Positions 19,600 through 27,757 of a stretch of 35,580 nucleotides of DNA are shown piece by piece. The notes under the pieces are model-generated. The model saw only the letters and a program-made list of their open reading frames with translations, did no database searches and was not told where the DNA came from. A program made the position numbers and the translations under genes. This DNA is from Pseudomonadota bacterium (lineage in GTDB: Bacteria > Pseudomonadota > Alphaproteobacteria > Sphingomonadales > Sphingomonadaceae): NCBI GenBank assembly GCA_021794525.1, contig JAJYQP010000043.1, positions 1 to 35,580 of the forward strand. Reading direction: 5' to 3'. Within the stretch, counting starts at the first letter, position 1; each line of letters begins with the position of its first letter.

Positions 19600-20085
19600 A
19601 TGAAACATGCTGAAGGCAACCCCGAAGAGCTGAAGAAGAAGTTCTGGAACGCTCTCGCCGATTCGCCGTTCCTGTTCCTCCAGCGCACCGGCGAGAGCGA
19701 TACCGCTGTGCCGATGAGTCCGCAGCTGGACAAGGATGCCAACAGCGCAATCTGGTTCTTCACGCACACCAAGAGCAAGTTCGCCGCCCTTGGCGGGGTG
19801 ACGGCAACCTTCCAGGGCAAGGGCCACGACATGTTCGCCCGCTTCGATGGCACACTGGTCAAGGAAACGAGCCAGGAGCGCTTCGACCAGTTCTGGAACA
19901 ACTTCGTCGAGGCCTGGTATGACGAGGGGAAGAACGATCCCGACCTGCTGTTCTTGCGCATGGACCTCGGCAATGCCGAAATCTGGGACGGTGACATCGG
20001 CCTGCTCAACACCGCCAAGATGGCGCTGGGGAGGTATGTCGAGGACAAGGCCGAGGAGCGGCACGTGAAAGAAACCGCGCTGTAG
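19600..20085 (+). CDS. Pyridoxamine 5'-phosphate oxidase-like general stress protein
   Basis: This 161-residue cytoplasmic protein resembles the flavin-binding split-barrel stress proteins (general stress protein 26 / YdaG-like). Typical features are the strand SPFLFLQRTG, the segment ANSAIWFFTHTKSKFAALG that lines the flavin pocket, and the C-terminal DPDLLFLRMDLGNAEIWDG. Its exact substrate is unknown; relatives bind FMN or F420 and are induced by stress. The ATG at 19600 is chosen because AAAGGA lies six bases before it; in-frame ATGs at 19573 and 19585 lie in the inverted repeat region. A strong terminator follows 20 bases after the stop. Confidence 0.85.
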   Translation: MKHAEGNPEELKKKFWNALADSPFLFLQRTGESDTAVPMSPQLDKDANSAIWFFTHTKSKFAALGGVTATFQGKGHDMFARFDGTLVKETSQERFDQFWNNFVEAWYDEGKNDPDLLFLRMDLGNAEIWDGDIGLLNTAKMALGRYVEDKAEERHVKETAL

Positions 20086-20104
20086 AATTTCGGAAGCGTC
20101 ACTG

Positions 20105-20140
20105 AAAAGGGCCGCTCCTCTCGCGAGGGGCGGCCCTTTT
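20105..20140. terminator. Bidirectional rho-independent terminator
   Basis: A 16-base stem (20105-20120 with 20125-20140, one G-U pair) closes a TCGC loop. The arms begin with AAAA and end with TTTT, so the hairpin has a U-tract in both directions. It separates the convergent stress-protein and permease genes. Confidence 0.93.
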
Positions 20141-20166
20141 GGTTTGCCGTCGCTATCCGGCGCAAA

Positions 20167-21717
20167 TCAGGCGTCCTTGCCACCAGGCGTCGGAACCCCC
20201 GGCATGGGCGGGACCGGCTGCGGCGGAATGCCAGCATCGTCCTCGTGCGTTTCGACGTGTCCGAGACCGACATGGCTCCGGCTGCGGCTATAGGCGAAAT
20301 AGACAAGCAGTCCGATCACGGCCCAGACAGCAAAGAGTATCTGGCTCTTGGGATCGAGCTTGTAGAACAGGTAGAGGCAGCCCGCGATCGACAGCGGCGC
20401 AGTCACGAACAATGCCGGCGTGCGGAACGGCCGCTTGCGACCCGGATCGGTCTTGCGGATCACCATCACCGCAATCGACACCGCCGCGAAGGCGAACAGC
20501 GTGCCGGAGTTCGAAATGTTGGCAAGCTGGCCGACCGGGAAGAAGGCCGCGAACAGCGCCACGAACACACCGGTGATTAGCGTGATGACGTGCGGCGTGT
20601 TGTAGCGCGGGTGGATTTTCGAAAATGCAGCCGGGAGCAGGCCGTCGCGGCTCATCACGAAGAAGATGCGGGTCTGGCCAAACATCATCATCAGGATGAC
20701 CGAAGGAAGCGCGAGTCCGGCGGCAAGGCCGATCAGGTTTCCGATCTGGGGCCATCCGATCTCGCGCAGGGTCCAGGCCAGCGCCTCCTTCGAGCAGACC
20801 ACCGCCTGGTCGCCGATGGCGGCGCACTGGGCCGCAAGTTCGCGGCTGCCTGGCTCGAGCCCGACGCCGTTCGCCATCACCGGCTGCGCGCCCACGGTAC
20901 CGATGACGCCAGCGGCAACGAGAAGGTAGAACACGGTGCAGATCGCAAGGCTGCCGATCAGCCCGATCGGCATATTGCGCTGGGGATTCTTGGTCTCTTC
21001 CGCCGCTGTCGAAACCGCGTCGAACCCGACATAAGCGAAGAAGATCGAGGCGGCCGCAGCACCGATGCCAGAGAAGCCGAGCGGAGAGAACGGCTCGAAC
21101 TTTTCCATGTTCATGACCGGCAGCGCCAGGACGATGAACAGGGTCAGCGCGCTGACCTTGATCGCGACGAGGACCGCGTTGACCGTCGCCGATTCCTTGG
21201 TGCCGATGACCAGAAGCCAGGTGACGAGGCCCGCAATCAGCATCGCTGGCAGGTTGATCGAACCGCCATCGAAGGGTCCGCGCACGAGCGCATCGGGTAT
21301 GTCTATGGCGAAGGCATTCTCGATCAGCCCCACCACGTAGCCGGACCATCCGACGCTCACCGCGCCGGCCGCGACCGCGTATTCGAGGATCAGGGCCCAG
21401 CCAACCATCCATGCGATCAGCTCGCCCATGACGGCATAGCTGTAGGTGTAAGCGGAGCCAGAGACCGGCACCATCGCCGCCATTTCGGCATAGCAGAGCG
21501 CCGCGACGGCGCACACCACGCCGGCGATGACGAAGCTCAGCATCATGCCCGGGCCTGCCTTCTGCGCGGCTTCCGCAGTGAGCACGAAAATGCCCGTTCC
21601 GATAACTGCGCCGATGCCCAGCATGGTGAGCTGGAATGCACCGAGCGAACGATGCAGCGATTTCTTCTCCGCGGTCGCCAGGATGGCGTCGAGCGGTTTG
21701 ACCCGGTCTAGTAGCAT
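20167..21717 (-). CDS. Amino acid permease (APC superfamily, cationic amino acid transporter-like)
   Basis: This 516-residue inner-membrane protein has about 12 hydrophobic segments. The N-terminal LGIGAVIGTGIFVLTAEAA is the conserved unwound first helix of APC transporters, and ILEYAVAAGAVSVGWSGY and FFAYVGFDAVSTAAEE (sixth-helix type) also fit the CAT-like subgroup. The C-terminal tail is rich in Pro (PPQPVPPMPGVPTPGG). The true substrate cannot be read. The frame is open upstream, but the ATG at 21717 is chosen because the conserved RVKPLDAIL start of the family follows it. GGGAGG is about 12 bases upstream, a rather long gap. An inverted repeat lies in its leader region. Confidence 0.87.
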   Translation of the reverse strand: MLLDRVKPLDAILATAEKKSLHRSLGAFQLTMLGIGAVIGTGIFVLTAEAAQKAGPGMMLSFVIAGVVCAVAALCYAEMAAMVPVSGSAYTYSYAVMGELIAWMVGWALILEYAVAAGAVSVGWSGYVVGLIENAFAIDIPDALVRGPFDGGSINLPAMLIAGLVTWLLVIGTKESATVNAVLVAIKVSALTLFIVLALPVMNMEKFEPFSPLGFSGIGAAAASIFFAYVGFDAVSTAAEETKNPQRNMPIGLIGSLAICTVFYLLVAAGVIGTVGAQPVMANGVGLEPGSRELAAQCAAIGDQAVVCSKEALAWTLREIGWPQIGNLIGLAAGLALPSVILMMMFGQTRIFFVMSRDGLLPAAFSKIHPRYNTPHVITLITGVFVALFAAFFPVGQLANISNSGTLFAFAAVSIAVMVIRKTDPGRKRPFRTPALFVTAPLSIAGCLYLFYKLDPKSQILFAVWAVIGLLVYFAYSRSRSHVGLGHVETHEDDAGIPPQPVPPMPGVPTPGGKDA

Positions 21718-21740
21718 GTTCGGAAGGTACCTCCCCAAGT

Positions 21741-21758
21741 GACGCGCCCTCACGCGTC
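21741..21758. repeat. Inverted repeat upstream of the amino acid permease
   Basis: GACGCG-CCCTCA-CGCGTC is a perfect 6-base inverted repeat with a 6-base centre, starting 23 bases before the permease ATG in the permease-panB gap. It could be an operator; no factor is recognised. The rest of this 145-base gap shows no clear site. Confidence 0.45.
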
Positions 21759-21862
21759 CGGAATGGGCGGGGAAGCTAGCGGATGACCCCGGCATTACAA
21801 GTCTGTTAGGCGCGGAAAGTGGCGGCTTTCCCCCGCCCTCCCCTCTGTGTAGAGCGACCGGC

Positions 21863-22750
21863 ATGTCGACGACCTTCCAGCTCGATACCGCGACCAGCCG
21901 CGCCAATCCGACGCCGCAGCCGCGCAAGCGACTCACCGTGCCCGCGATCCGCGATCACAAGCAGGGCGGAGTCACCAAGGAGCCGCTGGTGATGCTGACC
22001 GCCTATACCGCGCGGCAGGCCCAGCTTCTGGACGCCCATTGCGACATACTGCTGGTGGGGGATTCGCTCGGCCAGGTAATCTATGGTTTGCCCTCGACGC
22101 TGGCCGTTACGCCCGAAATGATGATCGCGCACGGCGCCGCGGTGGTGCGCGGCAGCTACCATGCGCTCGTCATCGTCGACATGCCCTTCGGCAGCTACGA
22201 AGGCTCGAAAGAGCAAGCCTTCGCCTCGGCGAGCCGGATCATGGCCGAAACCGGCTGCGCGGCGGTCAAGCTGGAAGGCGGCGACGCGATGGCGGAGACG
22301 ATCGCCTTTCTTTCCGGGCGCGGGATTCCGGTAATGGCCCATGTCGGGCTGACCCCGCAGGCGGTAAACGTGCTGGGGGGGTATGGCGCGAGAGGGCGAA
22401 GCGAGGCTGAGCGAGAGAGGATCCTAGCAGACGGACGCGCGGTCGCCGATGCGGGCGCCTTCGCGGTGGTCGCGGAAGGCGTACTTGAACCGATCGCCAT
22501 CGCCTTGACCGAGGCAGTCGAGATCCCCGTGATCGGTATCGGTGCCAGCGCACAATGCGACGGCCAGGTACTCGTGACCGAGGACATGCTGGGCATGTTC
22601 GAGCGCGTGCCCCGCTTCGTCAAGAGATACGAGAACCTCGCGGGCGTAATCTCGGCCGCTGCCGAAACCTATGCAGCCGAGGTACGCGCCCGCGCCTTCC
22701 CGACCGCCAACCAGACCTATCAGCCAAAAGACCGATCAAACGATGCATGA
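21863..22750 (+). CDS. panB: 3-methyl-2-oxobutanoate hydroxymethyltransferase PanB
   Basis: PanB makes ketopantoate from alpha-ketoisovalerate and methylenetetrahydrofolate, the first step of pantothenate and coenzyme A synthesis. The 295-residue protein carries [14 protein letters not shown], the metal-binding [22 protein letters not shown], the VKLEGG and MAHVGLTPQ strands, VVAEGVLEP with the catalytic Glu, and [17 protein letters not shown]. The length is slightly above the usual 265-280 because of an N-terminal extension of about 25 residues. The stop overlaps the start of the DUF475 gene by 8 bases. Identity is firm. Confidence 0.95.
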   Translation: MSTTFQLDTATSRANPTPQPRKRLTVPAIRDHKQGGVTKEPLVMLTAYTARQAQLLDAHCDILLVGDSLGQVIYGLPSTLAVTPEMMIAHGAAVVRGSYHALVIVDMPFGSYEGSKEQAFASASRIMAETGCAAVKLEGGDAMAETIAFLSGRGIPVMAHVGLTPQAVNVLGGYGARGRSEAERERILADGRAVADAGAFAVVAEGVLEPIAIALTEAVEIPVIGIGASAQCDGQVLVTEDMLGMFERVPRFVKRYENLAGVISAAAETYAAEVRARAFPTANQTYQPKDRSNDA

Positions 22751-23813
22751 CACCCTGCGCCATTACACTTTCTCTCTCCTCTTCATGCTGGCCTGTCTTG
22801 TGCTGGCGGCGTGGTATGGGTTCAGCAGCACCGGAACGCTGTCCGGCATGGCGCAGTTGCTGTGGATCGTGTTCGTGCTTTCGATTCTGGAGGTATCGCT
22901 CAGCTTCGATAACGCGGTGGTCAATGCCTCTGTCCTCAAGGAGATGGATGAGGTCTGGCAGAAGCGGTTCCTGACCTGGGGCATCGCCTTCGCAGTGTTC
23001 GGGATGAGGATCGTCTTCCCGCTCGCGATCGTCGCCATCGCGGCGGGGATCGGACCCGTGGAGGCGGTGCGCCTGTCGCTGAACAACCCGTCCGAATACG
23101 AACGGATCGTTTTCGGCGCTCACGTCGGCATCGCAGGTTTCGGCGGCGCCTTTCTCGCGATGGTCGGTCTGAAGTTCTTTTTCGACCAGGAAAAAGACAT
23201 TCACTGGATCGAATCGATCGAACTGCAACTCGCCAAGTTCGCTGCCTTGCCGGCGGCCGAAATCGCCCTGTTACTGCTGGTTTTGTGGGGGATATCCACC
23301 CTCCTCCCGCCCGAGGAGGCCCTGACCTTCGTGATCGCGGGGATGCTCGGGCTGGTGACCTTCATCGCGGTGGAAGGGCTCAACACCATCCTCGAGATCA
23401 GCGAGGAGAAGAAGCGCCTCGCCGGGGCCGCGGTGCGCAGTGGGCTTGGAGGTTTCCTCTATCTCAACGTACTCGATGCGAGCTTCAGCTTCGACGGGGT
23501 GATCGGGGCGTTCGCGCTGTCGAACAACATGGTCATCATAGCGCTAGGCCTATCGATCGGCGCGATGTTCGTTCGTTCGATGACGATCCATCTGGTCCGG
23601 CAGGGCACGCTGGCTCAGTATCGCTTCCTCGAACATGGCGCTTTCTGGGCGATCATCGCTCTGGGCGGGATCATGCTCGCCTCGGCGCGCTGGCACATCC
23701 CCGAGACGGTCACCGGCGTGATCGGCGCGGTGTTGATCGGGCTTTCGCTATGGTGGTCGATCCGCTTCAACCGCAATAGCGGCGCATCCGCCGCGCCCGC
23801 ACTGCATCACTGA
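22743..23813 (+). CDS. DUF475 family (TerC-like) integral membrane protein
   Basis: This 356-residue protein has about nine membrane segments and belongs to DUF475, a branch of the TerC/LysE-like group. The two hallmark motifs with buried acidic residues are [13 protein letters not shown] (N-terminal half) and [16 protein letters not shown] (C-terminal half), set as an inverted pair. TerC relatives are linked to metal-ion export and tellurite tolerance; what this one carries is not known. The ATG at 22743 overlaps the end of panB by 8 bases, so it is probably translationally coupled, an unexplained pairing with pantothenate synthesis. Its 3' end overlaps the convergent prsR by 7 bases. Confidence 0.85.
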   Translation: MHDTLRHYTFSLLFMLACLVLAAWYGFSSTGTLSGMAQLLWIVFVLSILEVSLSFDNAVVNASVLKEMDEVWQKRFLTWGIAFAVFGMRIVFPLAIVAIAAGIGPVEAVRLSLNNPSEYERIVFGAHVGIAGFGGAFLAMVGLKFFFDQEKDIHWIESIELQLAKFAALPAAEIALLLLVLWGISTLLPPEEALTFVIAGMLGLVTFIAVEGLNTILEISEEKKRLAGAAVRSGLGGFLYLNVLDASFSFDGVIGAFALSNNMVIIALGLSIGAMFVRSMTIHLVRQGTLAQYRFLEHGAFWAIIALGGIMLASARWHIPETVTGVIGAVLIGLSLWWSIRFNRNSGASAAPALHH

Positions 23814-25174
23814 GGCTGAAGCTCATACTGCTTTAACAGGTCGTATAGGGTCGGACGACTGATCCCCAGCAGCTTGGCGGTGCTGGAGATATTCCCCTCG
23901 CTCCGCGCCAGGGCCTGCCGGATCATGCGCCGGTCTGCCTGCTCGCGCGCTGACTTGAGGTTCAGCGCGACCTCTTCCTCCCCATCATCGGCCCGCAGGT
24001 CGAGATCTTCGGCGCAGACCAACTTGCCCTCTGCCATGATGACCGCGCGTTTCACCCGGTTTTCCAGCTCGCGGACATTGCCCGGCCACGGCCAGCCGTC
24101 GATCGCCGCGAGCGCGTCAGGTGCAAAGCCCTTTACCTTAGGGTTCATCTCGCGTGCAAAGCGGGCGAGGAAATGCTTCGCCAGCAGAATTGCATCGCCC
24201 GGGCGCTCCGAAAGCGTCGGGATGCGGACGACGATCTCGGCAAGACGGTAGAAAAGGTCTTCGCGGAAGGTCCCAGCGGCAATCATCGCCTCGAGGTCCT
24301 GATGTGTCGCGCAGACAATGCGCGTGTCCACCGCGATGGGCTTGCGCCCGCCGATCCGCTCGATGGTCCGCTCCTGCAGAAAGCGCAGCAGCTTGACTTG
24401 GAGTGGTAGCGGGATGTCGCCGACCTCGTCGAGGAAAAGCGTGCCGCCGTCGGCGAGCTCCACCTTGCCCTCGGTGGTCTTGACCGCGCCGGTGAAGGCG
24501 CCTTTCTCGTGGCCGAACAGCTCGCTCTCAAGAAGATTTTCGGGAATCGCGGCGCAATTGATGGCAATGAAGGCCCCGCCGCGACGATTGCTCGCCTCGT
24601 GAACACCGCGCGCCAGCAGTTCCTTGCCGGTCCCGCTGGCGCCGAGCAGCATGACTGCGACATCGGCATTGGCGACCCGTTCGATGGTGCGCGCGACCTT
24701 CATCATCTCGGGCGCGGCGGTGATCATGCGGCCGAGTACGGTCTTGTCCTCGCCCGCCCGCTCGGACAGGCGACGGTTCTCCGCCTCGATCCCGTGCAGG
24801 CGGTAGGCGCGCTCGACGATGAGCCCCAGCGTGTCGATATCGACTGGTTTCTGGTAGAAGTCGTAAGCGCCACGCTTGATCGCTTCCAGCGCGCTTTCCC
24901 GGGCACCATGACCCGAGGCGACGATGACCTTCGTGTCCGGTTTTATCGCCATGATCTCGTCGAGGATCGCCAGACCCTCGGTCGTTCCGTCGGGGTCGGG
25001 CGGGAGACCGAGGTCCAGGGTTACCACCGGCGGCATGTCAGCCCGCAAGGTGGCCAGCGCGCTGCCACGATCCCCTGCAATCAGCACCTCGAACGCGTCA
25101 TAGGCCCATTTCAGTTGCGCCTGCAGACCCGGATCGTCCTCGATCACCAGCAGCTTGGGTTTGGGGTCGGTCAT
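23807..25174 (-). CDS. prsR: PEP-CTERM system response regulator PrsR (sigma-54 activator)
   Basis: The 455-residue protein has a receiver domain (KLLVIEDDP; phosphoacceptor D54 in VVTLDLGLPP), a AAA+ domain (about 140-380) with Walker A LLGASGTGKE, the sigma-54 contact loop GAFTGA and Walker B GGTLFLDEVGD, and a C-terminal Fis-type helix-turn-helix (GNISSTAKLLGISRPTLYDL). It matches the PEP-CTERM-associated response regulator family and would activate sigma-54 promoters of exopolysaccharide/PEP-CTERM genes when phosphorylated by PrsK. The ATG at 25174 shares its A with the prsK stop (TGATG), so the genes are coupled. The identity rests on the PrsK partner and domain order. Confidence 0.9.
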   Translation of the reverse strand: MTDPKPKLLVIEDDPGLQAQLKWAYDAFEVLIAGDRGSALATLRADMPPVVTLDLGLPPDPDGTTEGLAILDEIMAIKPDTKVIVASGHGARESALEAIKRGAYDFYQKPVDIDTLGLIVERAYRLHGIEAENRRLSERAGEDKTVLGRMITAAPEMMKVARTIERVANADVAVMLLGASGTGKELLARGVHEASNRRGGAFIAINCAAIPENLLESELFGHEKGAFTGAVKTTEGKVELADGGTLFLDEVGDIPLPLQVKLLRFLQERTIERIGGRKPIAVDTRIVCATHQDLEAMIAAGTFREDLFYRLAEIVVRIPTLSERPGDAILLAKHFLARFAREMNPKVKGFAPDALAAIDGWPWPGNVRELENRVKRAVIMAEGKLVCAEDLDLRADDGEEEVALNLKSAREQADRRMIRQALARSEGNISSTAKLLGISRPTLYDLLKQYELQPQ

Positions 25175-27258
25175 CAGGCGGCTTTCTCGCTGGTTACGGG
25201 TGGGGTGCGGGCGGCCTGCATGGCCATGAGCTGGCTTGCCCCCTTCGACGGCAAGCGGATGATGAAGCGGGAGCCAACGCCCTCGCGCGATTCGACGTCG
25301 AGCCGGCCGCCCATGGCGCGCACCAAGTCCCGCGCCTCGCAGGTGCCGATGCCGAAGCCGTTCTCCTTGGTGGAGACGAAGGGCCTGAACAGGCTGTGGC
25401 GGACAAACTGCGGGGACATGCCCTTCCCTTCGTCCATCACGGTGATTTCGCCCGATAGGCCGCGATTGCGTACCTCGATGGCGATCCGCGCGTCCGCGGG
25501 TGTCGCCTCGATGGCGTTCTCGAGCAGATGGTCGATGGCTTGCTCGAGCTGTTCGGCATTGCCCCTGACGATGCACTCGCGATCGCGCGCAACATCGATC
25601 GGACGGCGCGGACCATGGCGCGCGGCGAGTTTCTGCGCCAGTTGCCCCAGATCGATGTCGCCAATGGCCTCGGTGCCCGGGCGACCATAGCGCCCGAGCC
25701 GCGTCATCAAGGCGTCCAGCTTGTCAGCGCTGTTGCGCAGGGTAACGAGCATATCGGCGCGAAAGGCCGGATTCTCGGCATGCTTTTCGGCGTTGCGGGC
25801 GAGCAGGCCGAGCTGGCTGGAGAGGTTCTTGATGTCGTGCATCACGAACGCCATGCGGCGGTGAAACTCCTCGAACCGCGCCGCATCCTGGAGCGCCTCC
25901 TGCCCCACCTGCTCGGCCAGATAGCTCGCCACCTGCCGCCCGGCAATCGCGAGGAGGTCGAAGTCCTCCCAATCCAGTCGCCGCGCAATCTGGGGCCGCG
26001 CGAGAATCACCACTCCGACGAGCCGCTCGCCATGGAGCAGCGGCACCCCGGCCCAGACACGCTGGTCGGCCAGGAGCCATTCGGGAACACTCGGTGCCGC
26101 CGGATCCCGGCCGGCCCGTAGCGCGTCGAAGTCGAGCACGGGGCGGCTCTTGCCGATGCCGCGGAGCATCTCCGGCGGCATTGCGCGCGCGGGAACCTCG
26201 GCCGTGGGCCACTGCCAATGGGCAGCGAACGCCAGACCTCCCTCCTCGTCAGGCAGCAGGAGCAGTCCGGCGGGGCTGTCGGCGATGTCTCCCAACGACT
26301 GGATCGCGCGTTCGTGGAGGCTGTCGTCGGTCCCGGCTGAGCTGCCGATGGTGCCGGTAAAGCGGAGCCACTCCGCCCGATAGTCGTAGCGATGCTTGAA
26401 CAGGTGCTTGAGCGCGAGCACACGGGCGTGCGCTCGCAGTTGCGGAGAGGGTAGCCACAGAAGCGAGACAGTCGCGGCCGCGAGCAGCAGGCCGACCTGG
26501 GTCACGCGGGCGAGGTCGCCCGAGAATCGGGCGACGCCGTCGGCGAGACCGACCATCACCAGCAGGTAGGCCGCCACCACGGCGAGGGACAGCGAGCTGA
26601 ATGTCACGACGCGAGAGGGCCGGAAGGCGAGCCCGGCGGTTCCCTGGCCCGCCCCGATCGCGAAGAGCGCGGCCACGACCGCCATGACCAGCGCGCGCAG
26701 CAGTTCCAGCCCCACCGCCGCCTGCCCGGTGAGATAGGCAATCGTGAAGAGGTTGAGTTCGAAGCCCCAGAACAGGGCCATCGCGCCGCTGTTCCAGGCG
26801 AGCAGGTGCCGTGAGCTGTCGGATGCCCCCCCGTAGAGATTGTGCACGAGAACCAGCGCCCCGATGGCCACCAGCATCCGCAACAGGGCGACCACCTCGA
26901 CCCTTAGCTCGCCCGCGACGAATGCTATCAGCATCAGCTGGAGGCCCTCCACCAGTGCCAGCGTGAGGATCACCGGTCGCACGACCTTCAAACTTTCGTC
27001 GCGCCCGTCGTTTGCGAAGTGACGGAAAAGTGCGGCAATCCAGGCGATGTTGCGAGCGACTTCGATGAGCTGGACAAGCGGCGGATCGCTTCCAAGGGCG
27101 GCAATCGCGACGCACCAGGCGGCGCTCAAGCCGAGGGCGATCGTCACCGCCGGCCTATCCACCCGCTTGGTCTTGCGGCTGCTCGCGCTCACCCACGCCG
27201 CCAGCGCGCAGGCCATCGCCGCCAGCCCGTAGAACACGAAGGCGACCACCCCGGTCAT
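25174..27258 (-). CDS. prsK: PEP-CTERM system sensor histidine kinase PrsK
   Basis: This 694-residue protein has about nine N-terminal membrane segments (to about residue 275), a GAF-like sensory region (about 310-455) and a kinase core. The phosphoacceptor is H474 in FVMHDIKNLSSQL. The ATPase domain shows IDHLLENAIEA (N box), MDEGKGMSP (G1) and ENGFGIGTCEARDL (G2). The layout is that of PrsK, the kinase partner of PrsR in bacteria with exosortase and PEP-CTERM proteins. No exosortase gene is in the window. The ATG at 27258 is the first in-frame Met before the membrane region. The upstream 155 bases hold an inverted repeat and the terminator of the next gene. Confidence 0.88.
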   Translation of the reverse strand: MTGVVAFVFYGLAAMACALAAWVSASSRKTKRVDRPAVTIALGLSAAWCVAIAALGSDPPLVQLIEVARNIAWIAALFRHFANDGRDESLKVVRPVILTLALVEGLQLMLIAFVAGELRVEVVALLRMLVAIGALVLVHNLYGGASDSSRHLLAWNSGAMALFWGFELNLFTIAYLTGQAAVGLELLRALVMAVVAALFAIGAGQGTAGLAFRPSRVVTFSSLSLAVVAAYLLVMVGLADGVARFSGDLARVTQVGLLLAAATVSLLWLPSPQLRAHARVLALKHLFKHRYDYRAEWLRFTGTIGSSAGTDDSLHERAIQSLGDIADSPAGLLLLPDEEGGLAFAAHWQWPTAEVPARAMPPEMLRGIGKSRPVLDFDALRAGRDPAAPSVPEWLLADQRVWAGVPLLHGERLVGVVILARPQIARRLDWEDFDLLAIAGRQVASYLAEQVGQEALQDAARFEEFHRRMAFVMHDIKNLSSQLGLLARNAEKHAENPAFRADMLVTLRNSADKLDALMTRLGRYGRPGTEAIGDIDLGQLAQKLAARHGPRRPIDVARDRECIVRGNAEQLEQAIDHLLENAIEATPADARIAIEVRNRGLSGEITVMDEGKGMSPQFVRHSLFRPFVSTKENGFGIGTCEARDLVRAMGGRLDVESREGVGSRFIIRLPSKGASQLMAMQAARTPPVTSEKAA

Positions 27259-27327
27259 CGCCCCGGCGACGTCAACTCGAGTACGGAAGTCTTTACCATA
27301 CCCGCCACACTATCGGCGGAGAGTGAA

Positions 27328-27346
27328 CTGTCGGTAAATTTGACAG
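27328..27346. repeat. Inverted repeat upstream of prsK
   Basis: CTGTC-GGTAAATTT-GACAG is a perfect 5-base inverted repeat around an AT-rich 9-base centre, 70 bases before the prsK start. It may be an operator of the prsKR operon; the regulator is unknown. Confidence 0.4.
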
Positions 27347-27359
27347 CCGCAAAATCACA

Positions 27360-27392
27360 AAGGGCGGCGCTGGATTTACCGGCGCCGCCCTT
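27360..27392 (-). terminator. Rho-independent terminator after the small stress-type membrane protein
   Basis: A 14-base stem (27360-27373 with 27379-27392, one G-U pair) closes an ATTTA loop. On the minus strand it is followed by a T-rich stretch and sits 22 bases after the stop of the 92-residue gene. Confidence 0.85.
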
Positions 27393-27413
27393 CAAGAGTT
27401 TCAGTCTGCCACC

Positions 27414-27692
27414 TCAGTTGCCGTCGACGGCGTCCTTTGCGGCGTCACCGACCGCGTGGGCGGCATCGGAGACGTCATTGGCCGCGGCGGCGACGGCGTT
27501 GTCCTTGGCGAGTTCGGCACCACTCTGCCGGGAGAACAGGTACAGCCCGCCGATCGCCACGATCACCAGCACGAGGGCGATCAGCCAGCCCGACCCACCA
27601 CTGCGGTTCGCGCGATCTTCGGTCACGACCGTGTGGGTGGTATGGACATTGCCCGAGGGCGTTTCGGTTTCGGTAATGCGTTCTTCGGTCAT
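27414..27692 (-). CDS. Small single-pass membrane protein with Ala/Asp-rich tail
   Basis: This 92-residue protein of unknown function has a polar, Thr-rich N-terminus, one membrane segment (36-54, GWLIALVLVIVAIGGLYLF) and a helical tail (61-90) with AANDVSDAAHAVGDAAKDAV, in which DAA-type steps recur as in LEA-like stress proteins. The start is ATG at 27692 with AGGGGA seven bases before it. It has its own EcfG-type promoter (GGAAC-N16-CGTT) and its own terminator, so it is probably a single-gene unit of the general stress response. A role in envelope protection is only a guess. Confidence 0.8.
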   Translation of the reverse strand: MTEERITETETPSGNVHTTHTVVTEDRANRSGGSGWLIALVLVIVAIGGLYLFSRQSGAELAKDNAVAAAANDVSDAAHAVGDAAKDAVDGN

Positions 27693-27720
27693 GGGAAATC
27701 CCCTGCTAGATGACCGAGCA

Positions 27721-27745
27721 AACGACCGTAGCGGCGAGCCGTTCC
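27721..27745 (-). promoter_or_regulatory. EcfG (general stress sigma factor) type promoter
   Basis: On the minus strand GGAAC (27745-27741), 16 bases and CGTT (27724-27721) match the alphaproteobacterial general stress response consensus GGAAC-N16/17-CGTT exactly. The start codon of the 92-residue gene is 28 bases downstream of the CGTT element. It sits just past the scfR stop (27758). Confidence 0.75.
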
Positions 27746-27757
27746 GCAGGTTGATGG

